DNA of 64,000 nt from Thunnus maccoyii (lineage: Eukaryota; Chordata; Actinopteri; Scombriformes; Scombridae): NCBI RefSeq assembly GCF_910596095.1, contig NC_056535.1:20724505-20788504 (forward strand), in the 5' to 3' direction. Numbering within the stretch: position 1 is the stretch's first letter; the number at the start of each line of letters is the position of its first letter. Positions 50,180 to 62,000 of the stretch are shown piece after piece. The notes beneath the pieces were generated by a model. The model searched no databases and was not told the DNA's origin. It worked only from the letters and a program-made list of their open reading frames with translations. Position numbers and translations under genes: made by a program.

Positions 50180-50420
50180 CTTTCAGGGGTAATCTCTCAT
50201 CTTGTCTTGAGGCAGCAATAGCACCTGAGCAACTGTGTGGCCACAAGCATCAACCCCCACTTTCTGGTTATTATCAGCTAATTAGTGTGGTTAATCAGGC
50301 TGATAATGAGCCTGGGCGCCATGCCATTTCAATCTGACACCAGGCCAGGGTTCAGATCCCCACCAGGCGCTCTGTGGGCATCCAAGATCTGCCTGAAGAC
50401 GAGTCTTTCTGGACACAAGA
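50180..50420. other. Possible conserved non-coding block
   Basis: Contains 'tatcagctaattagtgtgg' and 'ttaatcaggctgataatgag' close together, i.e. homeodomain-type and GATA-type words in a compact, non-repetitive block. It lies about 0.5 kb before the CT tract and the candidate mmel1 first exon. Confidence 0.25.
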
Positions 50421-50868
50421 GGACAGAGAGATGACCAGAGCAGTGTGGTGAGTGGTGTTTGTTTTGATGATAACAGGAAGGTGGTAAATCCTCACCTGTA
50501 TGACCACTGGTATAATAAAAACAGCTGAAAGAGGTTTAGAAACTCTGTGGTACTGGATAATCTGTCTGCCGAGCGCTTTAAGAATACATGTCCTGTTTGT
50601 CTTGTCTCTCTGCAAGCTTTCCAGATTTTTCGAAGCTGCATTTTCTGCTCCGCAGCTGGGGACACTTCACATTGAGAAAAAGATATTGATGCTTACTGGA
50701 ACACATCCAATACTATGTTGACCCCTCAGATACACACACACACATATATCATAACCCACCTCAAGTCCTCAACACACACACACACACAGACATCCCCGGC
50801 ATTTTTCTTATCACAGTCGAGTAATAGAAAACAATCCAGTACTATCACCTCCCATCTGCCTCCTTTCT

Positions 50869-50965
50869 CCTCTCTCTCTCTCTCTCTCTCTCCTCTCCCT
50901 CTCTCCCTCCCTCCTTCTGTCCATTCCTCCCTCTCTTGTTCTCACTCTCTCTCTCTCTCTCTCCG
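50869..50965. repeat. CT-rich low-complexity tract
   Basis: Imperfect (CT)n with interspersed ccct words. It is responsible for the Ser/Leu/Pro-rich open frame at 50715-51158. It may act as a promoter-proximal GA/CT element if the adjacent exon is real. Confidence 0.9.
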
Positions 50966-50974
50966 CTGCCTCAC

Positions 50975-51138
50975 TCATTCCCTGAGCAGCACAGTGAACT
51001 GGATAACATCTCCTTCAACCCGCAGCACAGACTCATTTCTCTACACACCAGCTCTGAGTGGATGCTCAGCAGGGGTGTTTGAGATATTAGCGCGCTGTGG
51101 GGGAACGGCTCAGGGACTTCTACCATCCACATATAAAG
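50975..51138 (+). other. Candidate 5' non-coding exon of mmel1
   Basis: A GC-richer block directly after the CT tract ends in a good donor (ataaag|gtaagc, intron from 51139). The mmel1 start-codon exon has a suitable acceptor 16 bp before the ATG (gtctttgccacag| at 56032). A spliced leader over a 4.9-kb intron would therefore work. The 5' edge is arbitrary and no transcript evidence is available. The block could also belong to another transcript. Confidence 0.3.
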
Positions 51139-54100
51139 GTAAGCCTGTGGATTCTTAGACCAGATTCTTCTTGATCTCAAGTACCAAAGTGAAGGTGGTT
51201 AAAGTTAGACACCTGAAACTGTAGCCTTTAGGTATCAATCATGTCAGCTTCTCAGCAGCAGTCCCAGGACAGATTTGTAAAAGTGGGTTCACTTCTTAAA
51301 GACTAAGATTTTGAGATGTTTGGACCTTTTTACATGTGGAAAATGCTGATGTCATTAGCATAGACGTGAGGGCATAAATGGTTAGTAGATATGTGAATAA
51401 CACCAAACTAGAGAAAGTGTGCAGATTGCTGGCATAGCCTGATCAGTGTGTTAATCCTTGTTTTGTTGGAGCACTAAGTTTAGAGAGGAACAGTACCAGT
51501 CACTGCACACAGCCGCATGTAATCTTAATGTGCTTAAAACGAGGAGCCTTTAAAACATTTAGTACAGATTAGTCTCACTTTCAGGGAAAGGATTTTATTT
51601 TTGACACACTGAACCTCTGACCGGTTAGATTACACCATGTCACTAGTAGGTTAACACTTTGTTTCATGCATTGTATAATATGCTTACTGCAATGTAACTT
51701 TCTGTGCTGCCGTCTTGTCTTGCTCATATCAAAGGTTCTGGGGACAGAAAATTGTTATTTGACAGCACTTGAAAAGGTGTTCAGTGCATGAATCTTTAAC
51801 AGTGAATCCTCAAACTGAACTGAGTGTCCTAAATCATCCGTGTCACTAGTAGCTTTTTGCATTGATGTTCCTCTCATTGGTGACTGAGATTGCCATTTTT
51901 ATTATATATATATATACACAGTATTCAAGGTCAAAAGATTATTGAAAGACTGAAAGCCACAGAAACAACAATGACAGATAACTATGTTGCAGTTATGTGA
52001 CTTCTGTACTGTGAACCCTATAAAAAGTGCTTTTATAGGCCTATTTTTATACTAAACTGAATAAAACCTTTCTGATGACTTAGTAGAATCAGTCTAAACT
52101 AAAAACAGAAAGAAGGCGCGTTGTAAAGTCACAGCGTTATTAATGGTGATTGCTTATCACATAGTCAGTGACCATGAATCTTTGAAATGAATCAAACAAA
52201 ATTATTTCACTCACCAATTCAGAGGTGCTGGATGTAGAAATGGAAATCATGAATCCCTCTGCTGATCAAAAAGAAATCGTTTTGCTCATTTCAGTTCAAA
52301 TATTTGCAGTCACTGACTATAATTTGTTTCCTTTTTCCTAAGTTTGCACTTCGGTATGTGCATCAGTAAGCGAACACATCACCGTTCATTACGCCTCAAC
52401 ATTCAGCGCTGATTCTGACTTCAGTTCTTTAGTTCAGTAGCAAGTTCAGTATAAAATGTGGCCTATAACAGCACTGTTTATACAGTTAGGTAACACACTG
52501 TTTGTAAGGTAGGCCAATAGGTTAAGCAGTTATCACATCACGATTGTTTCTGTTGCTTTCACAGTCTTTCAGTAAGCTTTTAAACCAGGAGCAGACGCAA
52601 CAACAGTGCTCTCAGTCACGAGTCAGGATCTTCACTGCTAAAAGCTACTGAATCGGTCAGTCGCAATGGTTCTGAATCTGTGACAAAGATTCTGTGTTAA
52701 AAATGTGTTCCTATGTCTACTACTAAACACCTCTAGCTCTAAGAACGCGCCACCTGCAGAGGCCTGCGCTTCACTTTGGTGCACAAGCATAAAGCTGGAG
52801 AGTGTTGTGTAGAGCTCAGTAGGGGGAGAAGTGGGTCTTATCTGTCACTGTACTTGCCACAGTTTTTTCACACTTGAATAAAAAAAAGATACACTCTTGC
52901 GGTCGACTGTTACCTTGCACTCACATCAAGGAGCAGCTGTTTTTTTTTACCATTTTTGGCCCTGCGTTTTGTCTCCCAAAACCTGTCCTATCCATCTGGC
53001 TGGTGGATCACTCTATTCAGGGAGGGAAATAGCACAAATCCCTCTGCTACCTTTATTCACAATCTTTTTTTATCTATGGTGTCAAAATGCTTCCAACACA
53101 TTACTTCTCAGATGGTTTTGTGTCATGACTTCTGCGCAGTTAAGACACTAACCATGAACTGCAACATCCCTGGTTCACGTCCGGACATCATCTCTCTCCC
53201 TCAGTTTTATGTCATCCTCCACTGTCTGGAATAAAGGATTAAAATGCCCAAAAATACTAAAAAAGGAGAAAAATAATTGTCTACCAACAGTGCATGCAAT
53301 AGATGAGACAATACATCTTGCTTGAGTCAACGTTCATATTCAACATCAGATTGAACATTCAGTTCTTTCCGACATATAAAAAGTCCTAAAACAGCTGCAT
53401 GTTATAACACAGCTTCTCCTAAAAAGACACTAGAATTAAACCACTCAAAGCTAAGACAGGAAAGAAATTGATTTTTGGTGACTAAAGTTATATTTCAGTC
53501 TTTTATTCTTTGTATTCTGTATCTATTGTTATTAAAGTTGCAAATTCAATAGTATCTATATTTCTTAACTATCTAAGCTTTTAGGTCTACTTTCGTTATA
53601 CAACAAAACATGATATTCAGCAGCTTAGTGCATTCAAAATGAACACATTTAATACGTTTCTCAGACTGGCCTTACTATGAAAGACATAAAGACCAATTTC
53701 ATCATAGTAGTATAAATAAATAAATATAAGAAATAACATTCACAATGTGCGCCATGCTCTGATTATTGACAGCCTGCTTGATCATTTCAGTTCTAGTCAT
53801 AGAAACAGCTGTTGTTGCAGCACTTTACACACATTTTGCCGGATTCTGATTACTTATAAGTCGATGATAATGCTGATAAGTCTAAAAAAATGTTTAATTT
53901 GCTGAATTCTGATCACTGACAGAATGATTTTGCTGGTCTGTGCAAATCTAATATCATTTATTAAAGGCTGCTGAGTCTGAATTATTACTCTGATTAGAAA
54001 AAAAAAACCTTTTGTAAAGCCATTTCACTAAGGATTAAAATATTAATACATTATCTTTTAGTCTTATTGTCCCACTCTACCATGTTGCTGTATTGAGCTG

Positions 54101-54718
54101 GAAATGAGCCACAGAGATTAATATGCATTGGTTTTATGGTTGTTGATAAATAAAATTAAAAAATGCACATAACGAATAAGTATTTAAAACCAGGAACGCA
54201 TGGAGGATTGAATAGAAATGCAGCAAAGCTATCTGAGGACATTTAAAGATGTAAATAACTCTTCATATTGACACAGCAGACTGCACATTATTGCATAGTT
54301 TTAAAGTGGGGCCTCTCTTTAAAGCAATGCAGCAGGGTTTTGCCTCAGAGAGCGTTTGCGTGTGGTCTAATGCTGAGGATGGCAGTGAGGCTCTAACAAG
54401 CCCCCTGCCTGCTCTTCAACACTATAGTGCCAGATATGTGGCCATGAGTATTCATCAGTAAGGGCTAATGGGGCACTGCAGTGTGAACCTCTGATTTACA
54501 GCCTGTCCCCTGTCAGGCCTAATGATAGGGCAGTAGGGTTGGTTATGGAGAAACAGGTGCTGCAGAGTGAATAGATGCAAAGCAATGCCACTGAAAGCCA
54601 CGGGTGATTGTCGTTTTGTCCTCTGCACAAATGCTCATTTGCGATATTGTGTTCACACATACGTAATTATTGTGCATAGAAATTAGCTCTCTTGAAGTAG
54701 GATTATGGCTCAAAAGCT

Positions 54719-54776
<58 letters not shown>

Positions 54777-56032
54777 TGGGGTGGGAGAGTGTGGGGGGAA
54801 GGGAGGGGGCAATGAAAGTAAGTTTAATGGTTAATTTACTGTTCGCAAAATTATTTCCAACATAAGTGTCACACTGAATATACACAACGACTCTCTATCC
54901 TCGACTATATTAGCAACAGATGGAGTTTAATGATGAAGCTGGAAATAATGTCCTAAATGAACTCAAGCACTGAGCCAAATGTATTGAACATGGTCAGGTT
55001 ATTAAAACAGATGGAACCATCATTATTATAGTAACAACAACAATTTAACTATCAAGGCATTATACAGAGAGGCATGAGGGTTGAGCCATATGGAGAGAAA
55101 TAAACATTAGTATAACTTTTTCTAAATTCTGTATAAACTACGATCTCTGTTTCAAGTGCAGAATGGAAAAATGCAATGTCAAGTAGGGTCGCAGCACTGC
55201 TTGAAAATGTTAGAGTGTCAGTTGCTCAGCTGGCTCAATATTGTTAACTTAGATAACAAAATTGTGTAATATACACAATGTATAAAGACAGCCATGAAAT
55301 AACCTTAACAAAATAGATAATAAATCATCTATATCTATAAGACCTACTGCAAAGTTCTCCTTGCAGTTTGCAAAAAGGTGGTTTTGTCTTCTTAATACAC
55401 TCTCAATGAGACAACTCATGTATTTCCAATTTTAAGACAAAAGATATTGTACATCTCCGTATTGCCTAAATTTCTTTACGGTGCCTTTATTAAGGTTCAA
55501 ATGAGAAGCAAAGAAAGAAAAAGCAACTTTTTCTTCTATGAAATTGAAACACACTGAATGTGAATAATCTTCAATTTCCTTTTCTTTCTGTATCAGTCTT
55601 CCTCTCACATTAAGATAACATTCATGATGGATCAATAAGTAAGAGGGAATGCAGACCCACTAGCTCATTTGATTTAATCAATGCTATCAGGTTTTTTCTG
55701 AAGATAAGAAAGGAACAATGCAAAAAAAAAACATTTTTTCATTCAACAGGCTCAAAAATAGGAATGCAATAAAAATTCTACCTCGGCTGGAACATTTTTA
55801 CGGCACTTTAGGAAAGAGTAATATGTAGCGTGACAAACTGTTTTTTGTGGAAACAGTTTCACAACTCCTGTCAGTGAAGTTGTTGTAGGTGTTCAGCAGT
55901 TGAAGCTCACTCACTGCAGGTCAGCTGGCACAGTTTACAGATGGATCACTGCACAGCCCACACACACACACACACAGTTGTAGCTCTCAGCCTGGACCAT
56001 CCCACACTCAACAACGGTGTCTTTGCCACAGA
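51139..56032. other. Gene-free region before the mmel1 start-codon exon
   Basis: About 4.9 kb with no supported exon, possibly mmel1 intron 1. It holds a short (TA)n at about 51902-51915, a TG microsatellite at 54721-54774 and a compact non-repetitive block at 54300-54540 ('gtggccatgagtattcatc', 'gggctaatggggcactgcag'). The rest is plain AT-rich sequence. Confidence 0.55.
54721..54774. repeat. (TG)n microsatellite
   Basis: About 27 TG units, followed by a G-rich tail. The His-Thr frames on the minus strand here are artefacts. Confidence 0.97.
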
Positions 56033-56048
56033 GCCGGCAGTCAGGAGA

Positions 56049-59000
56049 ATGGGCAAATCCGAAAGCCAAATGGATATCATGGAGAAATCAAGTAAACCTG
56101 GGAAGCGTCGCTGGACTGTTGCAGAAATCGGTCTGTCCGTGCTGCTGCTGTTGGTCAGCTGTGCCTTGGCCGGACTGGTAGTCCTCTACACATCGGTTGT
56201 GAAAGGTAATGGCTCTGTCAGGCTCAGCATGGAAAGATCCAGATATGACAGATGGCAGCTGTAATGACAAGTGTCTCCCTACTCTGTTTTGTTTTTGTGA
56301 TTGCAAACTGGCGCTGGTACAGGAAATTATTCTGACCCTCCAGAAATGACCATGCATGCTTTATGCAATATTGGTGCAAGCAATGCCATCAGATCTTTTT
56401 CTGGGATAATTTAAAGGTTAATGTTACTCATGAAAAATACCATATACAGTACACACACAGGTGTAACCCTTGAGAATAAAATACAACAATTTTGGGGGGA
56501 TATTTTCTTTTCTTTTGAGAGAAATTATCTCACAAGACTGCACAAGACTTGTATTTTCTCTTTCTTTTTCCTTCTCACAATGACTGATGTCTAAAAAATC
56601 TGTTTCTTCCAACCATCTCAGAGGAATCTAACAGGCCGAGTGTGTCAAGAAGCTCAACAGGTGAAGGTGAGTCTCTAAACTGAACACAGGATACTGTGGG
56701 ACAAGTGGGTTGGCGTGTGTCATATTCGAGTGGCACCTCTGATAGATACTGTAATTCCCTTTACTGCCTGATCAGCAGTGTCACACAAAAGTGAAAGAAC
56801 AGAGTCCCTGCTGACATAGACAAGCCTGTAACACACAGGCTACACTGTAGATCTAGGCTGTTTAGAATTAGCTCTACGTCAGGTCGATCTGATATTCATT
56901 ACAGAACAACGTCTTCTCTGTCTCAGCTGGGGTGTAAGTTGTCAAATAGTCCACATTCTCTCTCATAATTGTTGACACTGATTTTTCCAGGCCAGCTGTA
57001 TCACTCCAACCTCAACAATGTGTGCACAACTGCAGACTGTGTTACTGCAGGTGAGAGAAGTTGTTTTTTCTTTGCTCTCCTGCTGGTTTATTTTGCAAAC
57101 AAATTTCCTCCATAACCTTATTTGTCCCTCTGTTTCTCTTTCCCTCTCTTGTCTCTGTGATACCTAAAGCTGCTCGGCTCTTGCAGAACATGGATAAGTC
57201 TGTGAAGCCTTGTGATAATTTCTACCAGTATGCCTGCGGGGGTTGGCTGGAGCGACATGTCATCCCGGAGACCAGCTCCCGACACAGCGTCTTTGACATT
57301 CTGAGGGACAAACTGGAGATTGTCCTCAAAGGTCAGCTGGTGCAGTCGAACAGTGTCGGGGTCGGGGGCTCAATCTTTGGTGGGCTGCAGTATTTGGAGC
57401 TGCGCGTGGGATTTCTTCAGAGAGGAAATGTCTGCATATGTTTTGTTGTTGCAGGTGTTCTTGAGATGGGGAATGAACATGACAGGGATGCCATCCGGAA
57501 AGCCAAAGTCCTTTACAGCTCTTGCATGAATGAGAGTACGTCTCTTTTTACTCAGTTCAAAAATATATTCCTCTAAAAGGAGGTATGTTGATAAAAAAAA
57601 ATTACCACAAGGCACGCTTAGTAGCTGTTCTGGAGCTTTCGATTGTATAATGTGATCTTCCCCTACAGATTAGTAGGTTGCCCACTTGTCATGGAAATGT
57701 AGAAGTTTTTATTTTGTCTAAGTACTTTAAGTTATAAGGCTGGCAATTTTCTATATTTTTTTCTTATTGTCAACAAATCTCATGTGCAGAACCAAACCAA
57801 CAATGAAATCATCCTAATTACAAGTATCGTATGTGTATTCAAAGTCTGATATAGCTTACTCCTCTGTGTCGTATACCTGCATTGTCCAAAAACTATTAAA
57901 AACATGACAGTGAGCCACACCGTTGCACTGGGTGACATGCTCCATCACGACAATGATCATAGTCACGTTGGTTTGTTTAGAAATGCCTCCAAATACTAAT
58001 AAGAGTGATCATGTTTTCAGTCACAGGAGAGCGGTTCCTTGTACGGCAGACGCCACTGCGCTCCGTTTACAGAGCTTCACTAGCTTGTTGTGCTACATTA
58101 CACAACCTCTTGACTTTGTACTTGTTATGGAAAAATCTAGGAGCCCAAATACCAGGAACCTTGGATGTCTTAAAGCAAAAGAATTTATTGACAACTTGAT
58201 CAAGTTACAACAGTTACATATCAAAGCACCGGTGTTGACACAGTGAAATGTCACATCAAGTCTGAAGGAGAGTTGTCTGCATGCCTAGCTAAACCTCTCG
58301 CCCCATCCAGATGAGGATTCCTGTGTAGCAGACGGCCTTGGCCCGAGTCACAACACGCAGAACTCTTGCCATACTTTAACATCCGCTCCCCCTGGCAACG
58401 GCCTTGTGGAGAGACAGACAGAGTTACAATTTGAACCAAGAAAAGACAGCTGTATGCCTTTTCTATTTTCTCTCTGTTTAATTGTCATAATCCTATATAT
58501 GGAAATTCCTTCAAAGTACTGAAGTTCTCTGAGAAACTTACAACGATATGATATGAAGCACAACAAGCTAATGAAGCACTGTAGACAGAAGCACAATGGT
58601 GTGGCTCATTGACATGTTTTTAATAGTTTTTAGACAACAATGGAGGTGTACGGCACAGAGGAATAAGACATATCAGGCTTTGGATACACACACAATACTT
58701 GTAAGTAGATCAATTCATTGTGGGTTTGGCTCTGCACATGAGATTTGTTGACAATATGGAAAATAATGAAAATCATCAGCCTTATCCTTTAAGGATTTCT
58801 CATCCATATTGGCTTAAAAGTTGAGATTGAAAGTTCATTCTTGTGGTGAGATTGTTTTTGTTAACTGCAGTTTCCAAAGGTCAAAAAATAACTTTCAATC
58901 TCAATAAGACATATTATCTTACTGCTTGAAAAGTAAAAGGACTGTAGTGTTGCTGTCATGTTTTACAGTTGTGGCATTTCACCTGCAGGCCTCATAGAGC

Positions 59001-62000
59001 AGCGTGACTCCCAGCCCCTTCTGAAGCTCATCGACAGCATTGGAGACTGGCCTGTTGCGTCGGATGACTGGAACACCACTACAGGTAGAAATACCTCTGA
59101 ACCACACTCTGATTAATGTCTGCAGTTTGTTCTGTGTAAATGTGCACATGCAGTACATCCACGCAAACAACCACTCACGTTCCTACTCAAAATACATGTG
59201 CTCACACAGAGCCAGCACAGCTATATTTGTACTCGGTGAATTGCTGAGTTTGAGCTTTGTTGGTGGGATCAAGAGGCCGGTCGAGGCTCTCCAGCTGAGG
59301 AGTCAGGTGTGCAGTTTGGGAGCGTGATGAGTGGGCAGAGAAGCAGGTTCTCAATCAGGACTGTGAAGGATGCTTTAAATAGTCTACTCTCTTCTTTCCC
59401 AAGCTCCTCGCTCTTGCTGCTTTAATTAAATGTAATCATGGATGGTGGCTCAAACAGAATTAACGACGCATAGCTGCATCTGCACACACTGATTTACACA
59501 CCGGTCAAGTGTGCGGCAGAGGCAGACAGGGAGTCTTTTCGCTGCCTGCTACACTGAACACTTCTTTACAGTTAGACAGCTGTGTTTAGATGAAGTGCTA
59601 TTATTTTGTTGCAGAAGAAGCATGGAGCCTCGAGGACACGCTGGCCACGCTCACAGCTCGTTTCCACAAGAAGGTTCTGCTGGACATGTATGTGTGGACA
59701 GATGACCGGGACTCTCGGCGCCATATCATTTATGTAAGATCACTGTCTGTCTGAGCACAAGTAACAAATTGCAGCCATTATCATTATGACAATTACACTG
59801 TCACAGTTAATAACACACAAAACGTAAATATATTGACTTTGAACGTGCAAAATACATAACTACTATTCTTGTATTCTGGTTAGATTGACCAGCCAGGACT
59901 TGGAATGCCATCAAGGGACTATTATTTCAACGATGGGAACTACAAAAAGGTGAGGCCTTAAAGGATCAGTTCACATAAAAAACACACACAAAACTCCACC
60001 TATTAAACTCTTTCTACCCAGTTACTTTTCCCCATATTTAAAATCTGTGGATCTTATTGTGTGGAACTAATTGAGGTTATTTTTTAAGGTAACGTGAAAC
60101 TACGGACTACTGTGGCACTAAAAACCAAATCAGTGGCCTGCCATTACTTAGAAAATGTAACTGATAGTGATAACATCTGTCCAATACCGAGTCCACTTCA
60201 TAAGGTTTATATTGGCTCTGATACCGATCTGGCAGATCAGATCAGTGCATGTATGTGGTATCTAACCATGCAGACACTTTTGGTTTTCTGATATCTTCCT
60301 GATATTTCTGCCTCCACCTTAATACAGAGGAGGGGAATGGGATTTTATTTGTGGTGCTGAGCAACAATATCACAGTTAAAGTTGTCCAAACTAAACCTGT
60401 CCATATCGAGATCTTTGGATGATTCTGACTAACCACCATTTTTTGTTTGGAGACAATCTTTGCTTTCCGCTTATCTGAGCATCTCACATATAATTCAACT
60501 TTGTTGTTTGACACAATCTTGATTTTATTGCAGAAACAACATTTATGACTTGTTTGGTTGTACCACAGGTTCGAGAGGCCTATCTACATTTCATGATTTC
60601 TATTGCGAAGATAACCCGAGAGGACAGGAACTTGACACAGGATGACGACCGTGTGTGGGAGGAAATGATGCAAGTGCTGGAGCTAGAGACAGACATCGCC
60701 AACGTGAGTACGAGCCACAACAGGAAATGGAATTGTGGGACGAGGGCTGAGGAACATTAATAATGACAAGATGATAAATGAGCACCTCATCCCTGCTTCC
60801 AGTAAATGAGAGAACCAGGCTACATTGAGTGTGGACATAGGAAATCAGCCAAGCTTTTAACCAGTTTTTTTTTTTTTGCACCTGTCAAGAGCGTGAAGAA
60901 TGAGACTTTGCTAATGAAAGGAGTGTAAAATGTGAATATAACCAAGCATCAATTTATAGAAGGTTTTTCTCCTTCCTGTTGCTGGACAGGCCACATCTCC
61001 AGCTGAGGAGCGCCAAGATGTCACCGTTCTCTATAATAAGATGACACTTGGTGATCTGCAGAGCACCTTCAGCCTGAATGTAAGTGTGATTTCAATTCTT
61101 TCTTGTGTGCTGCCTAATCAAAGTGCAAACTTTCGACAAGAAAGCGACTAAGCAAATCTCCCAAAATGTCTATTTTTTTTTTAAATTGTACAACAGGAAT
61201 CTTAAACATAGTTTCAGTTAGCAAGGTATATTAAACTGCAAGTAACCATAGCAACAGTAGGCTACCTCTGATTTGTGCTACACTACAGGTAGCTCTCACA
61301 GGTGAAACTAACTTGGTTAAAATGACTGAAAACAAAATTAAACAGTTGATGAAGGTGTGAAAGCATCTCTTATTGTCTGTGTACAGTGAGTGGCTGTGGT
61401 ATAAGTGTGATAATACACTCGGGAAGTGTCCTGATATAGAAAATAATGCAGTGTTCTTTGCACCGGCTTCATCTGTTATTTTTGTGCATAACAACACCTT
61501 GTGTGCTATTGTTTACTTCTTGCATACCTGTATAGTAATTCAAGGTGTCACAGATGACCTGCTGTGCCTATAAGTGCTGAAACATTCACTCATTCCATTG
61601 TTATTCCTAGTCTTTTCATAGTCCACCAGTCTTTATCATGACAGAGATATTCAATATCTAACATTAAAAAATATCAGGGGAGAAACATAACAATAAAAGA
61701 CAATGGTTGTAAGACGTAGTTCAAGATGCAAATATCAAAAATATCATTATTACTAACGTAAAACATAAAAAACATATTAAGATATTCACATTCCATTTGG
61801 AAATATTACCTAGCAGCCATTGTTCAGCCTTTGCCAGAAAAGTTGGATTATTTGACTCGTCCTTATTTATATATCACAGAAAGGAATGACCTATTTTAGA
61901 CTTGAATCTATAGAGATTTAAATTTACTGCAATACATGTAAAATTCTGTAAAGCATATTTGACCATATACTACCTTCACCATATTTAGTGAAACTAAACA

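Larger units (their letters stand above)
39402..50860. other. Gene-free region upstream of miip
   Basis: No exon is supported over about 11.5 kb. The first 1.4 kb upstream of the miip start codon is mostly nested hAT-type elements, so the miip promoter must lie in the roughly 300 bp before them or within them. A repeat-like block lies at 42440-42830, and an old MITE at 49420-49700. Non-repetitive blocks near 44.0-44.4, 47.5-48.0 and 50.2-50.4 kb may be regulatory. Elsewhere (about 40800-42400, 42850-43950, 44450-47500, 48050-49400) I see ordinary AT-rich DNA with short homopolymer runs and chance frames. Confidence 0.6.

Noticed and set aside
50715..51158. 147-codon Ser/Leu/Pro-rich frame
   Set aside because: Produced by CA and CT simple repeats. 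The part after the CT tract is treated as a possible non-coding exon instead.
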